DNA of 11,701 nt, taken from positions 1 to 11,701 of the forward strand of contig NZ_JAUSCC010000085.1 in the NCBI RefSeq assembly GCF_030651745.1, read 5' to 3'. Of this stretch, positions 1 through 7,094 are shown in pieces. The translations under genes and the position numbers were made by a program. The DNA comes from Methylophaga sp. GTDB taxonomy: Bacteria; Pseudomonadota; Gammaproteobacteria; Nitrosococcales; Methylophagaceae. Position 1 is the first letter of the stretch; every line of letters starts with the position of its first letter. The notes beneath the pieces are model-generated. The model did no database searches and was not told the DNA's origin. It was given only the letters and a program-made list of their open reading frames with translations.

Positions 1-10
1 CAGCCCTCGT

Positions 11-16
11 TATAAT
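11..16 (+). promoter_or_regulatory. -10 box of the tRNA-Leu promoter
   Basis: A perfect TATAAT lies 12 bases before the first base of the tRNA. It is followed by a GC-rich discriminator (GCTCGGC), as is usual for stable RNA promoters. The matching -35 element would fall before base 1, so only half of the promoter is visible. Confidence 0.6.
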
Positions 17-28
17 GCTCGGCTTGTT

Positions 29-113
29 GCCGGGGTGGCGGAACTGGTAGACGCGCCGGATTCAAAATCCGGTTTCTTCGGAAGTGCGAGTTCGATTCTC
101 GCCCTCGGTACCA
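29..113 (+). tRNA. tRNA-Leu (anticodon CAA), decodes UUG
   Basis: This is an 85-nt class II tRNA with an encoded CCA. The acceptor stem pairs 29-35 (GCCGGGG) with 103-109 (CCTCGGT, including two G-U pairs); the discriminator is A110 and CCA is 111-113. The anticodon stem is 56-60 with 68-72, around the loop TTCAAAA, giving anticodon CAA at 63-65. The T-arm pairs 86-90 with 98-102 around TTCGATT. The extra bases between the anticodon and T arms form the long variable arm typical of tRNA-Leu. It has the same anticodon as E. coli leuX, a known integration site for genomic islands, but I saw no copy of its 3' end elsewhere in the window. Confidence 0.97.
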
Positions 114-152
114 ACATTAACCTAGTATTATCAATAGGTTATCCAGAATATT

Positions 153-185
153 AAAGCCCCATCAGTTATGCTGATGGGGCTTTTT
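153..185 (+). terminator. Rho-independent terminator of tRNA-Leu
   Basis: The arms at 153-165 (AAAGCCCCATCAG) and 171-183 (CTGATGGGGCTTT) pair perfectly around a 5-nt loop (TTATG). The GC-rich core is followed by a run of T. It sits 40 bases after the tRNA, where the tRNA transcript should end. Confidence 0.95.
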
Positions 186-186
186 A

Positions 187-416
187 TTTGCATCAATGTC
201 GTTAGATTTTCATTTGTTTTCCTGAGCCCTTTTGGTTGTCCCCGCTTCATAGTTAATTCTTAACGACAAGCACAACTCTCCCCACTCCCACAAAAATATC
301 AATGTTTCTAGGCAGTGCATGGCTTCAATATATCGTTCCAGTTAAATTTAATTTTGGATCGCTCTGGTTATCATCGACAGCTTCCGGCTATTATTTGGAC
401 ATAGGAGAAAGTCCAG
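187..416. other. Gene-free spacer between tRNA terminator and the 490-aa gene
   Basis: No ORF, RNA gene, repeat or att-like copy of the tRNA 3' end is visible here. The right part is AT-rich (about 320-400) and should hold the promoter of the downstream gene. The best -10-like hexamer I see is TATTAT near 391, with no convincing -35 partner, so I do not call a promoter. The last bases contain the ribosome binding site AGGAGA (about 403-408). Confidence 0.5.
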
Positions 417-1889
417 ATGAGTGATATACGATATATCCATTTAAGCCGTAAACACCTACTACCAAATAAACAACCTGGCATGCCGAGCAGAGCCATGGGA
501 GCTTTGCTAGTTATGCTAATGGCAATCTATTCAGCAATGGCTACAGCGAATATTGATCACGAATCTGCAGAAATATATCCCAGTTGTTTAGACATTGATC
601 CCAGAACCAGCTTGCGTAATGATTTTTTACTCGAGCCGCTCGATTTGAACTGCCCTCAAACAGGTTCGAGTAGTGACGTCTTTGATTATTTTGGTTATAC
701 AACTTACGAACGTCCGCGAGATACTGCTGGAGAACGTCTTGGCTCACTGGGTTATCAACGGTTTGTTGCAGATGATGGTGCAGCCGTTTATCTGCTCAGA
801 ACAGAATCGGGAGGGAATGCTGTTTCCACTGAGATAATGACCGGTAAAGAGGTCAAAAAATCGACTCAGCGGTTACTTGAGCAGGGGCAATTGCACAGCA
901 CTGGCGAAAACTGTCAGGGGATTACCGATATCTGGATTGAACCAGACGGCGCCATACATTTAATCAGTGAACTATCCGCTTATGAAGCAGTGCAAGCCTT
1001 GCTTTTACCCAACTCAGGCCCGCCCTCGGCAAGTCAACAAAGTAAGCTTCTGCAAGCTTTATTAGATCACCAACAACAGAATGATTATCTGGATTTTCAG
1101 CAGGCATGTGCCGTAACAGCTGAATACCGACTTGATAGCACCAACCTGCAACTTCAACTGACGATGCTGCGCTTCGATCTTGATGATGAACTCAGCGAAT
1201 CAGCGTTTAACTGGTTTCAATTATTATTGCCGGTATCAGATAATCTTAACGTTGCCATGATATTGGAAGACGACCTGCCAAACATGCGTGACATGCTGCT
1301 GGCACCATTTACCAACCAATACCAATTTGCTGTTACTGAACAACAGAATCAATCCATTACGAATTTTCTCGAACAACTAAAATCGGCTGTAAAGCAAAGA
1401 GATATTGCTGTCCTGCTCGACTTAACCGCAACAGATGTCATGCTCGGATTCGGTGGCAGTGGTGGGCATCAGGATCTACAAAGCTGGCTGACTCAGGATA
1501 GTGCTGATGAGGACTGGCAGAGCTTGGATAAAATACTGGCACTTCCCGGAATTCAACTGAGTTCAGATGTGTTCTGTGTTCCTTTTACCGGCTGCGTTGG
1601 CAGTGAGTCGGTAGATTTTTCATTCGACAGCTACATCACCATCCAAGCAGATACATCAATGCATGCCTTACCAACAGAGGATGCACCAGTGTTACGAAAA
1701 CTCAACTTTGAGCGAGTTGAATGGCAATCCCCTTATGATGAAAATGCCAGATTTCGACTAGTAGAAACCTTTGCTGGCGAGCGTGGCTATATCGACAAAG
1801 CCTTTTTACGCTCGCCTTTCGATATGCGTATGGAAATTGTCTCTACCTCGCAGGGATGGTTGATCCAATCCATATTGTCCGGTGATTAA
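417..1889 (+). CDS. Secreted protein with NTF2-like region and C-terminal SH3-like domain
   Basis: The product is a 490-aa exported protein of unknown function. The start is supported by AGGAGA about 9 nt upstream; the internal Met22 has no such site. A basic n-region of about 27 residues leads into a hydrophobic segment (28-42), with likely signal cleavage near ATA/N45. Residues 50-290 are a mixed region I do not recognise. Residues 312-390 contain KQRDI..LLDL, the signature FGGSGG (345-350) and W..LDKILALPG, the layout I associate from memory with small NTF2-like/SH3 proteins of proteobacteria. Residues 405-470 look like an SH3-type beta domain (ITIQAD..ALP..DAPVLRKL..ERVEW), ending in LRSPFDMR and GW..QSILSGD. 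Six cysteines follow the signal peptide. The 99-aa gene lies 23 bp downstream and is probably co-transcribed. Domain assignment is by motif memory only. Confidence 0.88.
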   Translation: MSDIRYIHLSRKHLLPNKQPGMPSRAMGALLVMLMAIYSAMATANIDHESAEIYPSCLDIDPRTSLRNDFLLEPLDLNCPQTGSSSDVFDYFGYTTYERPRDTAGERLGSLGYQRFVADDGAAVYLLRTESGGNAVSTEIMTGKEVKKSTQRLLEQGQLHSTGENCQGITDIWIEPDGAIHLISELSAYEAVQALLLPNSGPPSASQQSKLLQALLDHQQQNDYLDFQQACAVTAEYRLDSTNLQLQLTMLRFDLDDELSESAFNWFQLLLPVSDNLNVAMILEDDLPNMRDMLLAPFTNQYQFAVTEQQNQSITNFLEQLKSAVKQRDIAVLLDLTATDVMLGFGGSGGHQDLQSWLTQDSADEDWQSLDKILALPGIQLSSDVFCVPFTGCVGSESVDFSFDSYITIQADTSMHALPTEDAPVLRKLNFERVEWQSPYDENARFRLVETFAGERGYIDKAFLRSPFDMRMEIVSTSQGWLIQSILSGD

Positions 1890-1912
1890 CTGCCTTTTTC
1901 AGGAGAGAAAAA

Positions 1913-2212
1913 ATGTCGCCTTTATTTCATGCAAGCTTGTTAATTGCGAGCTTAATGGCCGAGCCTGACCCTTGTTACGATGTGGTGGATAAAGCTCGGT
2001 CATTATCAGGACCAGATCAACAGTTGAGCCTGCTTGGTGGTTGTCTTGCAAGTCGTAATAATGTTTTTGTCCATGCGGCAGTGGCGATTGAAATGGCAAA
2101 AATTGCTAATGAACATGACATGCCAGAGGAAGTAGATCGCTATCTGGAATTACTGGAAACAATGATTGAAGGAATATATTTGGATTCCGTCGATTCGCAA
2201 CCGGAACAATAA
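1913..2212 (+). CDS. Small secreted protein of unknown function
   Basis: A 99-aa product preceded by a strong ribosome binding site (AGGAGAG, 1901-1907) at good spacing. Residues 1-16 form a short hydrophobic signal-like segment ending ASLMA, and the predicted mature protein starts EPDPC. The rest is alpha-helical and acidic, with the pattern of a single TPR-like hairpin (IEMAKIANEHDMPEEVDRYLELLETM). It has two cysteines (21 and 44), probably paired. It follows the 490-aa gene by 23 bp on the same strand, so the two probably form an operon and may act together in the periplasm. I do not recognise a family. Confidence 0.75.
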   Translation: MSPLFHASLLIASLMAEPDPCYDVVDKARSLSGPDQQLSLLGGCLASRNNVFVHAAVAIEMAKIANEHDMPEEVDRYLELLETMIEGIYLDSVDSQPEQ

Positions 2213-2267
2213 AACGCAGCTTTTAACCAGACTGCATGCTCGCTCAATAATTGCGTCAAAATCTGTA

Positions 2268-2768
2268 TCAGTCACCCTTGGTGATGGATTCAAAAAACGA
2301 CCCTAATGCCCTATTGTTACCAATCTTTGATGCCTCAGCCAGCATCGCCTCACACCATTCCGTCATGTTACGGATTTGTGTGCCTAAGGCCTCAAATTCT
2401 TCTGCTTGAAGCTTAATTTTTTCTGCTGTTGCAGATCCAAGAAAAGTAGCCTGTTGCATAGCAATATCTGCTGCAAATTGATAATCACTGTCAAAGTCTG
2501 AAGATACTTGGCTTTGATGCAACTCTCTCATCAGCGGGCTGTTATCGACATATCTTTTTGCCTGCTCTCTATCCCTTCTCGCCTGCAGTAGGTGTAAGCT
2601 TCCTGATAACTCAGAGACTTCGCGGCTTTCAGACGATTTAGCCTGATATTCCAGTATGACCGGCATATACCCTGCGCAGTGGCCTGGCGTGAGTTCAACA
2701 TCAGCAAATAACAAGCCGGGGAAAGCCACTGAAAACAATAGCAGTAGATTTTTAATAGACCTTAACAT
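2268..2768 (-). CDS. Small helical periplasmic protein of unknown function
   Basis: A 166-aa product starting at ATG 2768, with AAGGA 8 nt upstream. An in-frame TTG directly before it (2771) is possible, but its spacing to the same site is shorter. Residues 2-23 are a clear signal peptide (basic MLRSIKN, hydrophobic core, then LLFA/DVE). The mature part is rich in Glu, Gln and Ser and looks helical. It has two cysteines, in GHCAGYM near the N-terminus and EWCEAM near the C-terminus, which could tie the ends of a helical bundle. It converges with the 99-aa gene across a 55-bp gap and diverges from the 110-aa gene. No family recognised. Confidence 0.82.
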   Translation of the reverse strand: MLRSIKNLLLLFSVAFPGLLFADVELTPGHCAGYMPVILEYQAKSSESREVSELSGSLHLLQARRDREQAKRYVDNSPLMRELHQSQVSSDFDSDYQFAADIAMQQATFLGSATAEKIKLQAEEFEALGTQIRNMTEWCEAMLAEASKIGNNRALGSFFESITKGD

Positions 2769-2803
2769 CAAATAATTCCTTTATTGTTAACAAGGATCAG
2801 CAA

Positions 2804-3136
2804 ATGCAGCTGTTTAAAATATCGCATCTAATCCTTATAGTTTTTTCTCTGGCCTTGTCGGCAACGTATGTCGCTGCTGAAAATAATGCTGTCAAATCAC
2901 AAGAAACACAACCTGAACCATTACTAACTGAGCAGTTAACGGTTCGTGATCTGCATTTCGTAGCATCTCTATATGGATATCAAGTCAATGTCTTGGAAAA
3001 AGCTGCACCATTAACCGCTAAATCAGTCCATTTAACCTGTTTAGCAGAAAGTCAACGTTATCAGCAACCAGTAAAAGTTGTTTTCAGTGCTTACAGTCTG
3101 CAAGTGAATCATTGTCGTTTGTTACCAAGGATCTGA
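2804..3136 (+). CDS. Small secreted protein of unknown function
   Basis: A 110-aa product with AAGGA upstream of the ATG (ACAAGGATCAGCAA). A signal peptide spans residues 1-25 (MQLFKIS, hydrophobic core, YVAA/ENN). After a polar linker (26-40) comes a compact 70-residue domain starting LTEQLTVRDLHFVASLYGY. Two cysteines, in HLTCLAES and NHCRLLPR, are likely to be paired. The gene is alone on the plus strand, with a minus-strand gene starting only 35 bp upstream and another converging on it from the right. Any promoter must therefore lie inside the neighbouring coding sequence or the short gap. No family recognised. Confidence 0.78.
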   Translation: MQLFKISHLILIVFSLALSATYVAAENNAVKSQETQPEPLLTEQLTVRDLHFVASLYGYQVNVLEKAAPLTAKSVHLTCLAESQRYQQPVKVVFSAYSLQVNHCRLLPRI

Positions 3137-3144
3137 ATACGTCA

Positions 3145-3190
3145 CTGATTCTTAAGCGGAGCTAGTGTTACTGAGTCGCTAAAGTATCAG
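3145..3190. other. Imperfect inverted repeat between convergent genes
   Basis: CTGATTCTTAAGCG (3145-3158) pairs with CGCTAAAGTATCAG (3177-3190), with 12 of 14 positions complementary around an 18-nt loop. It lies in the 63-bp gap between two converging genes, where a bidirectional terminator would be expected. It lacks a GC core and a T-run, so it is only a candidate. Confidence 0.3.
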
Positions 3191-3199
3191 CAAGTAATA

Positions 3200-4126
3200 T
3201 TAAACAAACAGGTAACGCATCCAGGAAATTGCAGGAACAAGTAACACTATAAACAGAACTAAAGATGGAAAGAATAAAAGGTGTCGACTCTGGGGCAAAC
3301 CATTTTGAGCACGATGGCGAGCTGAGAAAATCTCAATAACAAACACCACCATAAAAGAAGTACATGCAACAAAAACACTATAAAACAATAAATCTTCCCA
3401 TTCTGTTTGGGTCATTGGCATCTCAACCCAATCACCAACAACAACTGTAACAGGTAGCAATACAAGCAATGAGGCCCAAACTAACCATGTTCCCCAGCCA
3501 AATTTAATCGTATAGTTGGTTGATTCTTGAGCAGAAGCCGGAGCAGCCGTTTTGAGTTTTTGTTGTGCTGAATATTCAAGAGGCTGGTGTTTTTCCCATA
3601 CCCAAAAACCCATCCTCATGAAAAAAACAACGCCCATAATGATCCCAAAAAAAGAAAAAATAAAATTGACTATATAAGCACCAACGTCTTTAAACTCTTC
3701 ATATTGAACACGAGGATCAATCGCGTAAATACTGAGATCTTCTTTGAGCCTATACAGTGGGACTTTTTCAAAGTCAGTGGGTATCGTTTTGCTGTGTAAC
3801 TCGCGCGTTGAAATATGTGAATCATTTGGTAAGTTGAGTGTAAAGACATAGCGCTCATTCTTAGTACCCTCATTGAAAATCAGGTATTCGCCATTTGATA
3901 AGTCGATAGTTTGAATCTCAAGGTTAGTATTTTTATTAGTCGAAACATAACTATCATAGTGCTCGATGAGCACAGCGAGCTTTTTAACGGTGTACCATTC
4001 ATTGCTAACGCCATCCCTAACTTTAACCAGTACACCTGTAAAAATAGCGTAACCAATTATTGCAATTAACAACGTTACCGGCACTCGCCAAAGTATCGAT
4101 AGAACCCACTTTAATTTTGTAATCAT
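3200..4126 (-). CDS. Multi-pass inner-membrane protein of unknown function
   Basis: A 308-aa protein with about five hydrophobic segments: 13-34, 149-172, 211-231, 246-267 and 283-303. The stretch between the first two (35-148) is a soluble domain of about 115 residues with beta character (LEIQTIDLSNGEYLIF). A short polar loop near 180-205 separates TM2 from TM3. The ATG follows the TAA stop of the 309-aa gene with no base between them and has no clear Shine-Dalgarno sequence, so translation probably depends on the upstream gene and the two products likely work as a pair. No known transporter or signalling motif is visible. It ends the minus-strand run, 63 bp from the convergent 110-aa gene. 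Confidence 0.88.
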   Translation of the reverse strand: MITKLKWVLSILWRVPVTLLIAIIGYAIFTGVLVKVRDGVSNEWYTVKKLAVLIEHYDSYVSTNKNTNLEIQTIDLSNGEYLIFNEGTKNERYVFTLNLPNDSHISTRELHSKTIPTDFEKVPLYRLKEDLSIYAIDPRVQYEEFKDVGAYIVNFIFSFFGIIMGVVFFMRMGFWVWEKHQPLEYSAQQKLKTAAPASAQESTNYTIKFGWGTWLVWASLLVLLPVTVVVGDWVEMPMTQTEWEDLLFYSVFVACTSFMVVFVIEIFSARHRAQNGLPQSRHLLFFPSLVLFIVLLVPAISWMRYLFV

Positions 4127-5056
4127 TTAGTTTTGAACCGGCCCGACATAAAAGCCTTCGCCTCTATTTAATGCATTAATACCATTGCCGATTATGGCCT
4201 TTAGATTTCTATCAGCGGCATTATGTGGGTCATCTTCAAAAGTATAGTTTATCTCGTATAACTGATTTCCTTGCTTAGTATCAACCTCGAGATAGACCTC
4301 ATCATCGTATGGGTCATATGCTTCTCTATAATCATAAGTCACTTCATACACCGAGAACTGTATCGTGCCGCCATTTTGTATGGCTTTATTCAGCTCTATC
4401 GCAAACATTAATTGGTAACTCTTAATGGGGAAATCGACAATATGACTTGTTTTTTCATCAGGGAGCCCTTGGGGCAATAAACTGTTAAATCCAAAGGGCA
4501 GTCGGTCATGGACCCATATGGGCACTGGTGTGTGAGTAAATGTCTGCATTGAAAGCTCTTCACTGCCACCAACAACCTTTGCCTTTACAATAAATTCCGA
4601 AACGGGGTCTTGCTGATTTTCCCACCGCACATCAGGCAACCTTAATTGGATAAAATCGACTAGCGGTGAATTGTCTGATGACGATAACTTACCACCTATG
4701 ATTAAAGTCGGCCGATTCAGTAAACCATCTTTATCTGGGTGCTCACGCTTCTTGAGCGCCAATATCTCTTCATGAATAACAGAACCATTCATCCGCATAC
4801 TGGTTGATGGCAACACCAGTGCCCGTTGGTAATAGGAATAGTCATTTAGAAGCTTAACTAAAGAACTACCTTGTCCTTGTGAGACAGCTAGTGAGAAAAC
4901 TTGGAAATCAGGCCCTTGAGACAGCTTTGGAACAACAAACATTGCTTGCTCTGGAGCAGGTATATCGGAGCTTTGAGAAAATGCAGAGCCAATAAACAAA
5001 CTAGAACTTACAAACAAAAAAAGCAGCAGACGACGTAGAACAGTTGTTGCGTCCAT
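4127..5056 (-). CDS. Secreted beta-rich protein, partner of the downstream membrane protein
   Basis: I place the start at ATG 5056 (309 aa) because AAGGAG lies about 10 nt upstream and the resulting N-terminus is a textbook signal peptide (MDATTVLRRLL, hydrophobic run, GSAFSQ/SSD). An in-frame ATG at 5080 would place the ribosome binding site inside the gene. The mature part is beta-rich: residues 80-150 carry LILGGKLSS-like strands (LIIGGKLSSSDN) and a later region has FAIELNKAIQNGG and FSVYEVTYDYREAYDPYDDEVYLEV. It has no cysteine. The stop codon abuts the start of the 308-aa membrane protein. The C-terminal third hints at a jelly-roll or lipocalin-like ligand domain, but I do not recognise the family. 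Confidence 0.85.
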   Translation of the reverse strand: MDATTVLRRLLLFLFVSSSLFIGSAFSQSSDIPAPEQAMFVVPKLSQGPDFQVFSLAVSQGQGSSLVKLLNDYSYYQRALVLPSTSMRMNGSVIHEEILALKKREHPDKDGLLNRPTLIIGGKLSSSDNSPLVDFIQLRLPDVRWENQQDPVSEFIVKAKVVGGSEELSMQTFTHTPVPIWVHDRLPFGFNSLLPQGLPDEKTSHIVDFPIKSYQLMFAIELNKAIQNGGTIQFSVYEVTYDYREAYDPYDDEVYLEVDTKQGNQLYEINYTFEDDPHNAADRNLKAIIGNGINALNRGEGFYVGPVQN

Positions 5057-5149
5057 ATAAGTTTTACTCCTTTTCCACATTCGTCGTAATCTGATCGGTA
5101 AAGTGATTAACTTTTACGGCACTTGAATCTTATGGTTATAACCCTGCAC

Positions 5150-5179
5150 ATTATCATTGCTTCTTTGAGATTTGCGCAA
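5150..5179 (-). promoter_or_regulatory. Candidate promoter of the 309/308-aa gene pair
   Basis: On the minus strand TTGCGC (5174-5179) and GATAAT (5150-5155) are 18 bp apart. The -10 matches consensus at 5 of 6 positions and the -35 at only 3. It lies about 95 bp upstream of the ATG at 5056, inside the 196-bp gap after the 129-aa gene. No other feature stands out in that gap. Confidence 0.3.
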
Positions 5180-5252
5180 TAGTTTTGAGCTTGGCTCCTT
5201 AAATAGTGATTAGCGTTCCAGAACGATTCGATAACGTTTTTCTTGGAGAAAA

Positions 5253-5642
5253 TTAAGGTTTAAGCTCCTTCAAAGCCTGAGCAATCAGGCCCGGCGGATC
5301 ATCTCTCCATAGTTCTCCAATACATTGCTCCCACACTTTAAATGCATTCTGATCCTTCGCACTTTGAAAGGCAAGGAAAGACGGGTAGCAAGTTAGCTCC
5401 ATATTTCGATTAAAAAAACCTTCTGGAAGCAAGTAAGGATAAAAGGCACGAACGAACTCCAGCTCCTCCGGCTGTTGAGTCATGTTACCCAAAGCCAACA
5501 GTTCACTCTCCGTCAAAGAATTAACCCACTCCTCGGCCTGGGCTTCACCTTCCTCAATAGACTCCCATGTAAGAAGCATTTCAGCTGAACGCACCTCGGT
5601 TGATGAGATTAGTAAAAAAATAAACAGCGTTACAATTCTCAT
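5253..5642 (-). CDS. Small secreted protein whose signal peptide is copied elsewhere in the window
   Basis: I place the start at ATG 5642 (129 aa): GGAGAGAAGG lies just upstream and the N-terminus becomes a clean signal peptide (MRIVTLFIFLLISSTEVRSA/EM). An in-frame ATG at 5663 has a poor site. The mature protein, about 107 residues, is helical and acidic, with ESIEEGEAQAEEWVNSL and LTESELLALGNM. Two cysteines, in LTCYPSF and EQCIGEL, are likely to be paired. Its first 46 coding bases match 41 of 46 bases of a short ORF at 9032-9100, between the Sel1 and WG genes. It follows the FGE-like gene after 154 bp and may have its own promoter. Function unknown. Confidence 0.8.
   Translation of the reverse strand: MRIVTLFIFLLISSTEVRSAEMLLTWESIEEGEAQAEEWVNSLTESELLALGNMTQQPEELEFVRAFYPYLLPEGFFNRNMELTCYPSFLAFQSAKDQNAFKVWEQCIGELWRDDPPGLIAQALKELKP
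5597..5642 (-). repeat. Dispersed repeat, copy 1 (signal-peptide coding segment)
   Basis: The first 46 coding bases of the 129-aa gene. They match 9055-9100 at 41 of 46 positions by hand alignment without gaps; the match starts exactly at the ATG and fades after ACCG. Both copies read as a signal-peptide start (MRIV-LFIFLL). Confidence 0.85.
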
Positions 5643-5796
5643 TGGTACCTTCTCTCCCTGCATACCTGCGTTAGGCTATTTCACACTCACTACAAAAATT
5701 AGGCCCTTGCGAGAGTTTGAGTTCTGCATAGTTTTTTATCTTCGTCATACAATTTCTATTTTAAATAGAGTTGATTCCGACGTGCTCAGCGTTTCA

Positions 5797-7074
5797 TCAA
5801 AGGTCCTGGGCTAGGCGAAAACCAGTAGCCTCACTTAATTCGTAACCTTCTCGGTAAGCTGAGCGCAGTTGATCTGGTTCGCTACTCCAAGATCCCCCCC
5901 GAATCATATGACGAGAAAATGGCGCTTCGCACTCAAAATTTGTTGCGGAACGCCCGTCCGAGGGCGAGTTTTCATAATTATTCAAACCCAATCCAATACA
6001 GTCCTGAACTATTTCTGCAACGTTACCGTGCATGTCAAACAAACCGAAGGCGTTTGGCTCAAAGGACTTAACTGGCATTGTCCCCTTATCATTGCCACAA
6101 GAAGCTGGCGAATCCGGAGCCAAAGGATTCGGGCGTCCATAACGAGCGTGAGAACAACTGATGTTATCCCCCCAACTGTACTTAGTCGTAGTTCCTGCTC
6201 GAGCCGCATACTCCCATTCCGCCTCGGTTGGCAGCCGGAATGTTTGGCCGGTAGTTTTATTTAGCCAAGGAATAAAACCATCTAAGATGTCTTCACCGCT
6301 TACCCGAATTACTGGCTGATCACCACGCCCCCATTTCATATCACCAGGCTTGCTGCAAGCGCCAGCCGCCACACAGGCATCCCACTGAGCAAAAGTGACT
6401 TCGTGCTCCATCATCCGGAAGGGGTTGATGGTTACCAGGCGTGTAGGGTTCTCTGGCCACTTATCACTTCCCATCATGAAATTACCACCGGGAATTTCCT
6501 TCAGGCTGGCCAGTATGCTTTTCACGGCTGGCTCAACGATGCGTGCAATCCGCATACTCTCTGCTTCATGAGCCGCCTGTCGCTTGCGTTCTGCTTCTGC
6601 TGCAATAGCGGCTTGGCGCATCCGTTCCGCTTCCACACTTGCCTGTCGATTACGCTCTGCCTCCGCCGCAGCTTTGCGTAGAATTTCCTGCTCCTGTTCC
6701 TGCTTACGTCTGACCGCCTCCTGGGCCTCAACTTCCCGTTCGAGATCAGCCAGCAGGGTCAGTGCAGCACTGTAATTAGGACCATTTTGACCTACACTTG
6801 TCACATATGCACGTGCGGCGTGCTCTGCGCGTTGTTTGTTTCCGGTAGCGTAGGCTGAGCTGGCTTCGTAATATAGGATCTCGCCTGATAACATTGGGTC
6901 TACCTGACGGAGCCGGTCGATCTGCAACAGCACATCCTTATGATCTTTATTTTCCAGACTGGTAAGTAGCCGCTGAATGATAATTTCCTGATCCAGATCG
7001 GCGTTTTGTGCTATCACTACTGGACTGGCTAAGAGCAGGAACAGGTAAGTGAGGATGGCGTGTTTTAAGTTCAT
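5797..7074 (-). CDS. Exported TPR/coiled-coil protein with non-catalytic FGE-sulfatase-like domain
   Basis: The product is a 425-aa exported protein. Signal peptide 1-22 (VVIA/Q); residues 25-115 look like TPR-type helices (LLTSLENKDHKDVLLQ, LYYEASSAYATGNKQRAEHAARAY). Residues 115-178 are an Ala/Glu/Arg coiled coil with repeated AERxRQAA units. Residues 190-425 are an FGE-sulfatase domain (formylglycine-generating enzyme fold): IPGGNFMMGSD, RLPTEAEWEYAARAG (280-294), GLFDMHGNVAE (344-354), RGGSW (392-396), RSAYR (404-408), GFRLA (418-422). In true FGEs two cysteines follow GGSF at +2 and +7; here these are Ser398 and Leu403, so formylglycine formation is very unlikely and a binding or scaffold role is inferred. 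Six cysteines remain elsewhere. It lies 20 bp after the WG-repeat gene in the same operon. A G7 tract encodes part of RGGSW. Confidence 0.93.
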   Translation of the reverse strand: MNLKHAILTYLFLLLASPVVIAQNADLDQEIIIQRLLTSLENKDHKDVLLQIDRLRQVDPMLSGEILYYEASSAYATGNKQRAEHAARAYVTSVGQNGPNYSAALTLLADLEREVEAQEAVRRKQEQEQEILRKAAAEAERNRQASVEAERMRQAAIAAEAERKRQAAHEAESMRIARIVEPAVKSILASLKEIPGGNFMMGSDKWPENPTRLVTINPFRMMEHEVTFAQWDACVAAGACSKPGDMKWGRGDQPVIRVSGEDILDGFIPWLNKTTGQTFRLPTEAEWEYAARAGTTTKYSWGDNISCSHARYGRPNPLAPDSPASCGNDKGTMPVKSFEPNAFGLFDMHGNVAEIVQDCIGLGLNNYENSPSDGRSATNFECEAPFSRHMIRGGSWSSEPDQLRSAYREGYELSEATGFRLAQDL

Positions 7075-7094
7075 TTGAGCTAGTCTCTTCTTAG

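Noticed and set aside
2213..2267. Bidirectional terminator between the convergent 99-aa and 166-aa genes
   Set aside because: Only short, bulged pairings (for example GCAGCT with AGACTGC) can be drawn and no T-run follows.
5797..7074. Functional formylglycine-generating enzyme (sulfatase activator)
   Set aside because: Both catalytic cysteine positions after RGGSW are replaced (Ser398, Leu403) and no sulfatase gene is visible, so only the fold is supported.
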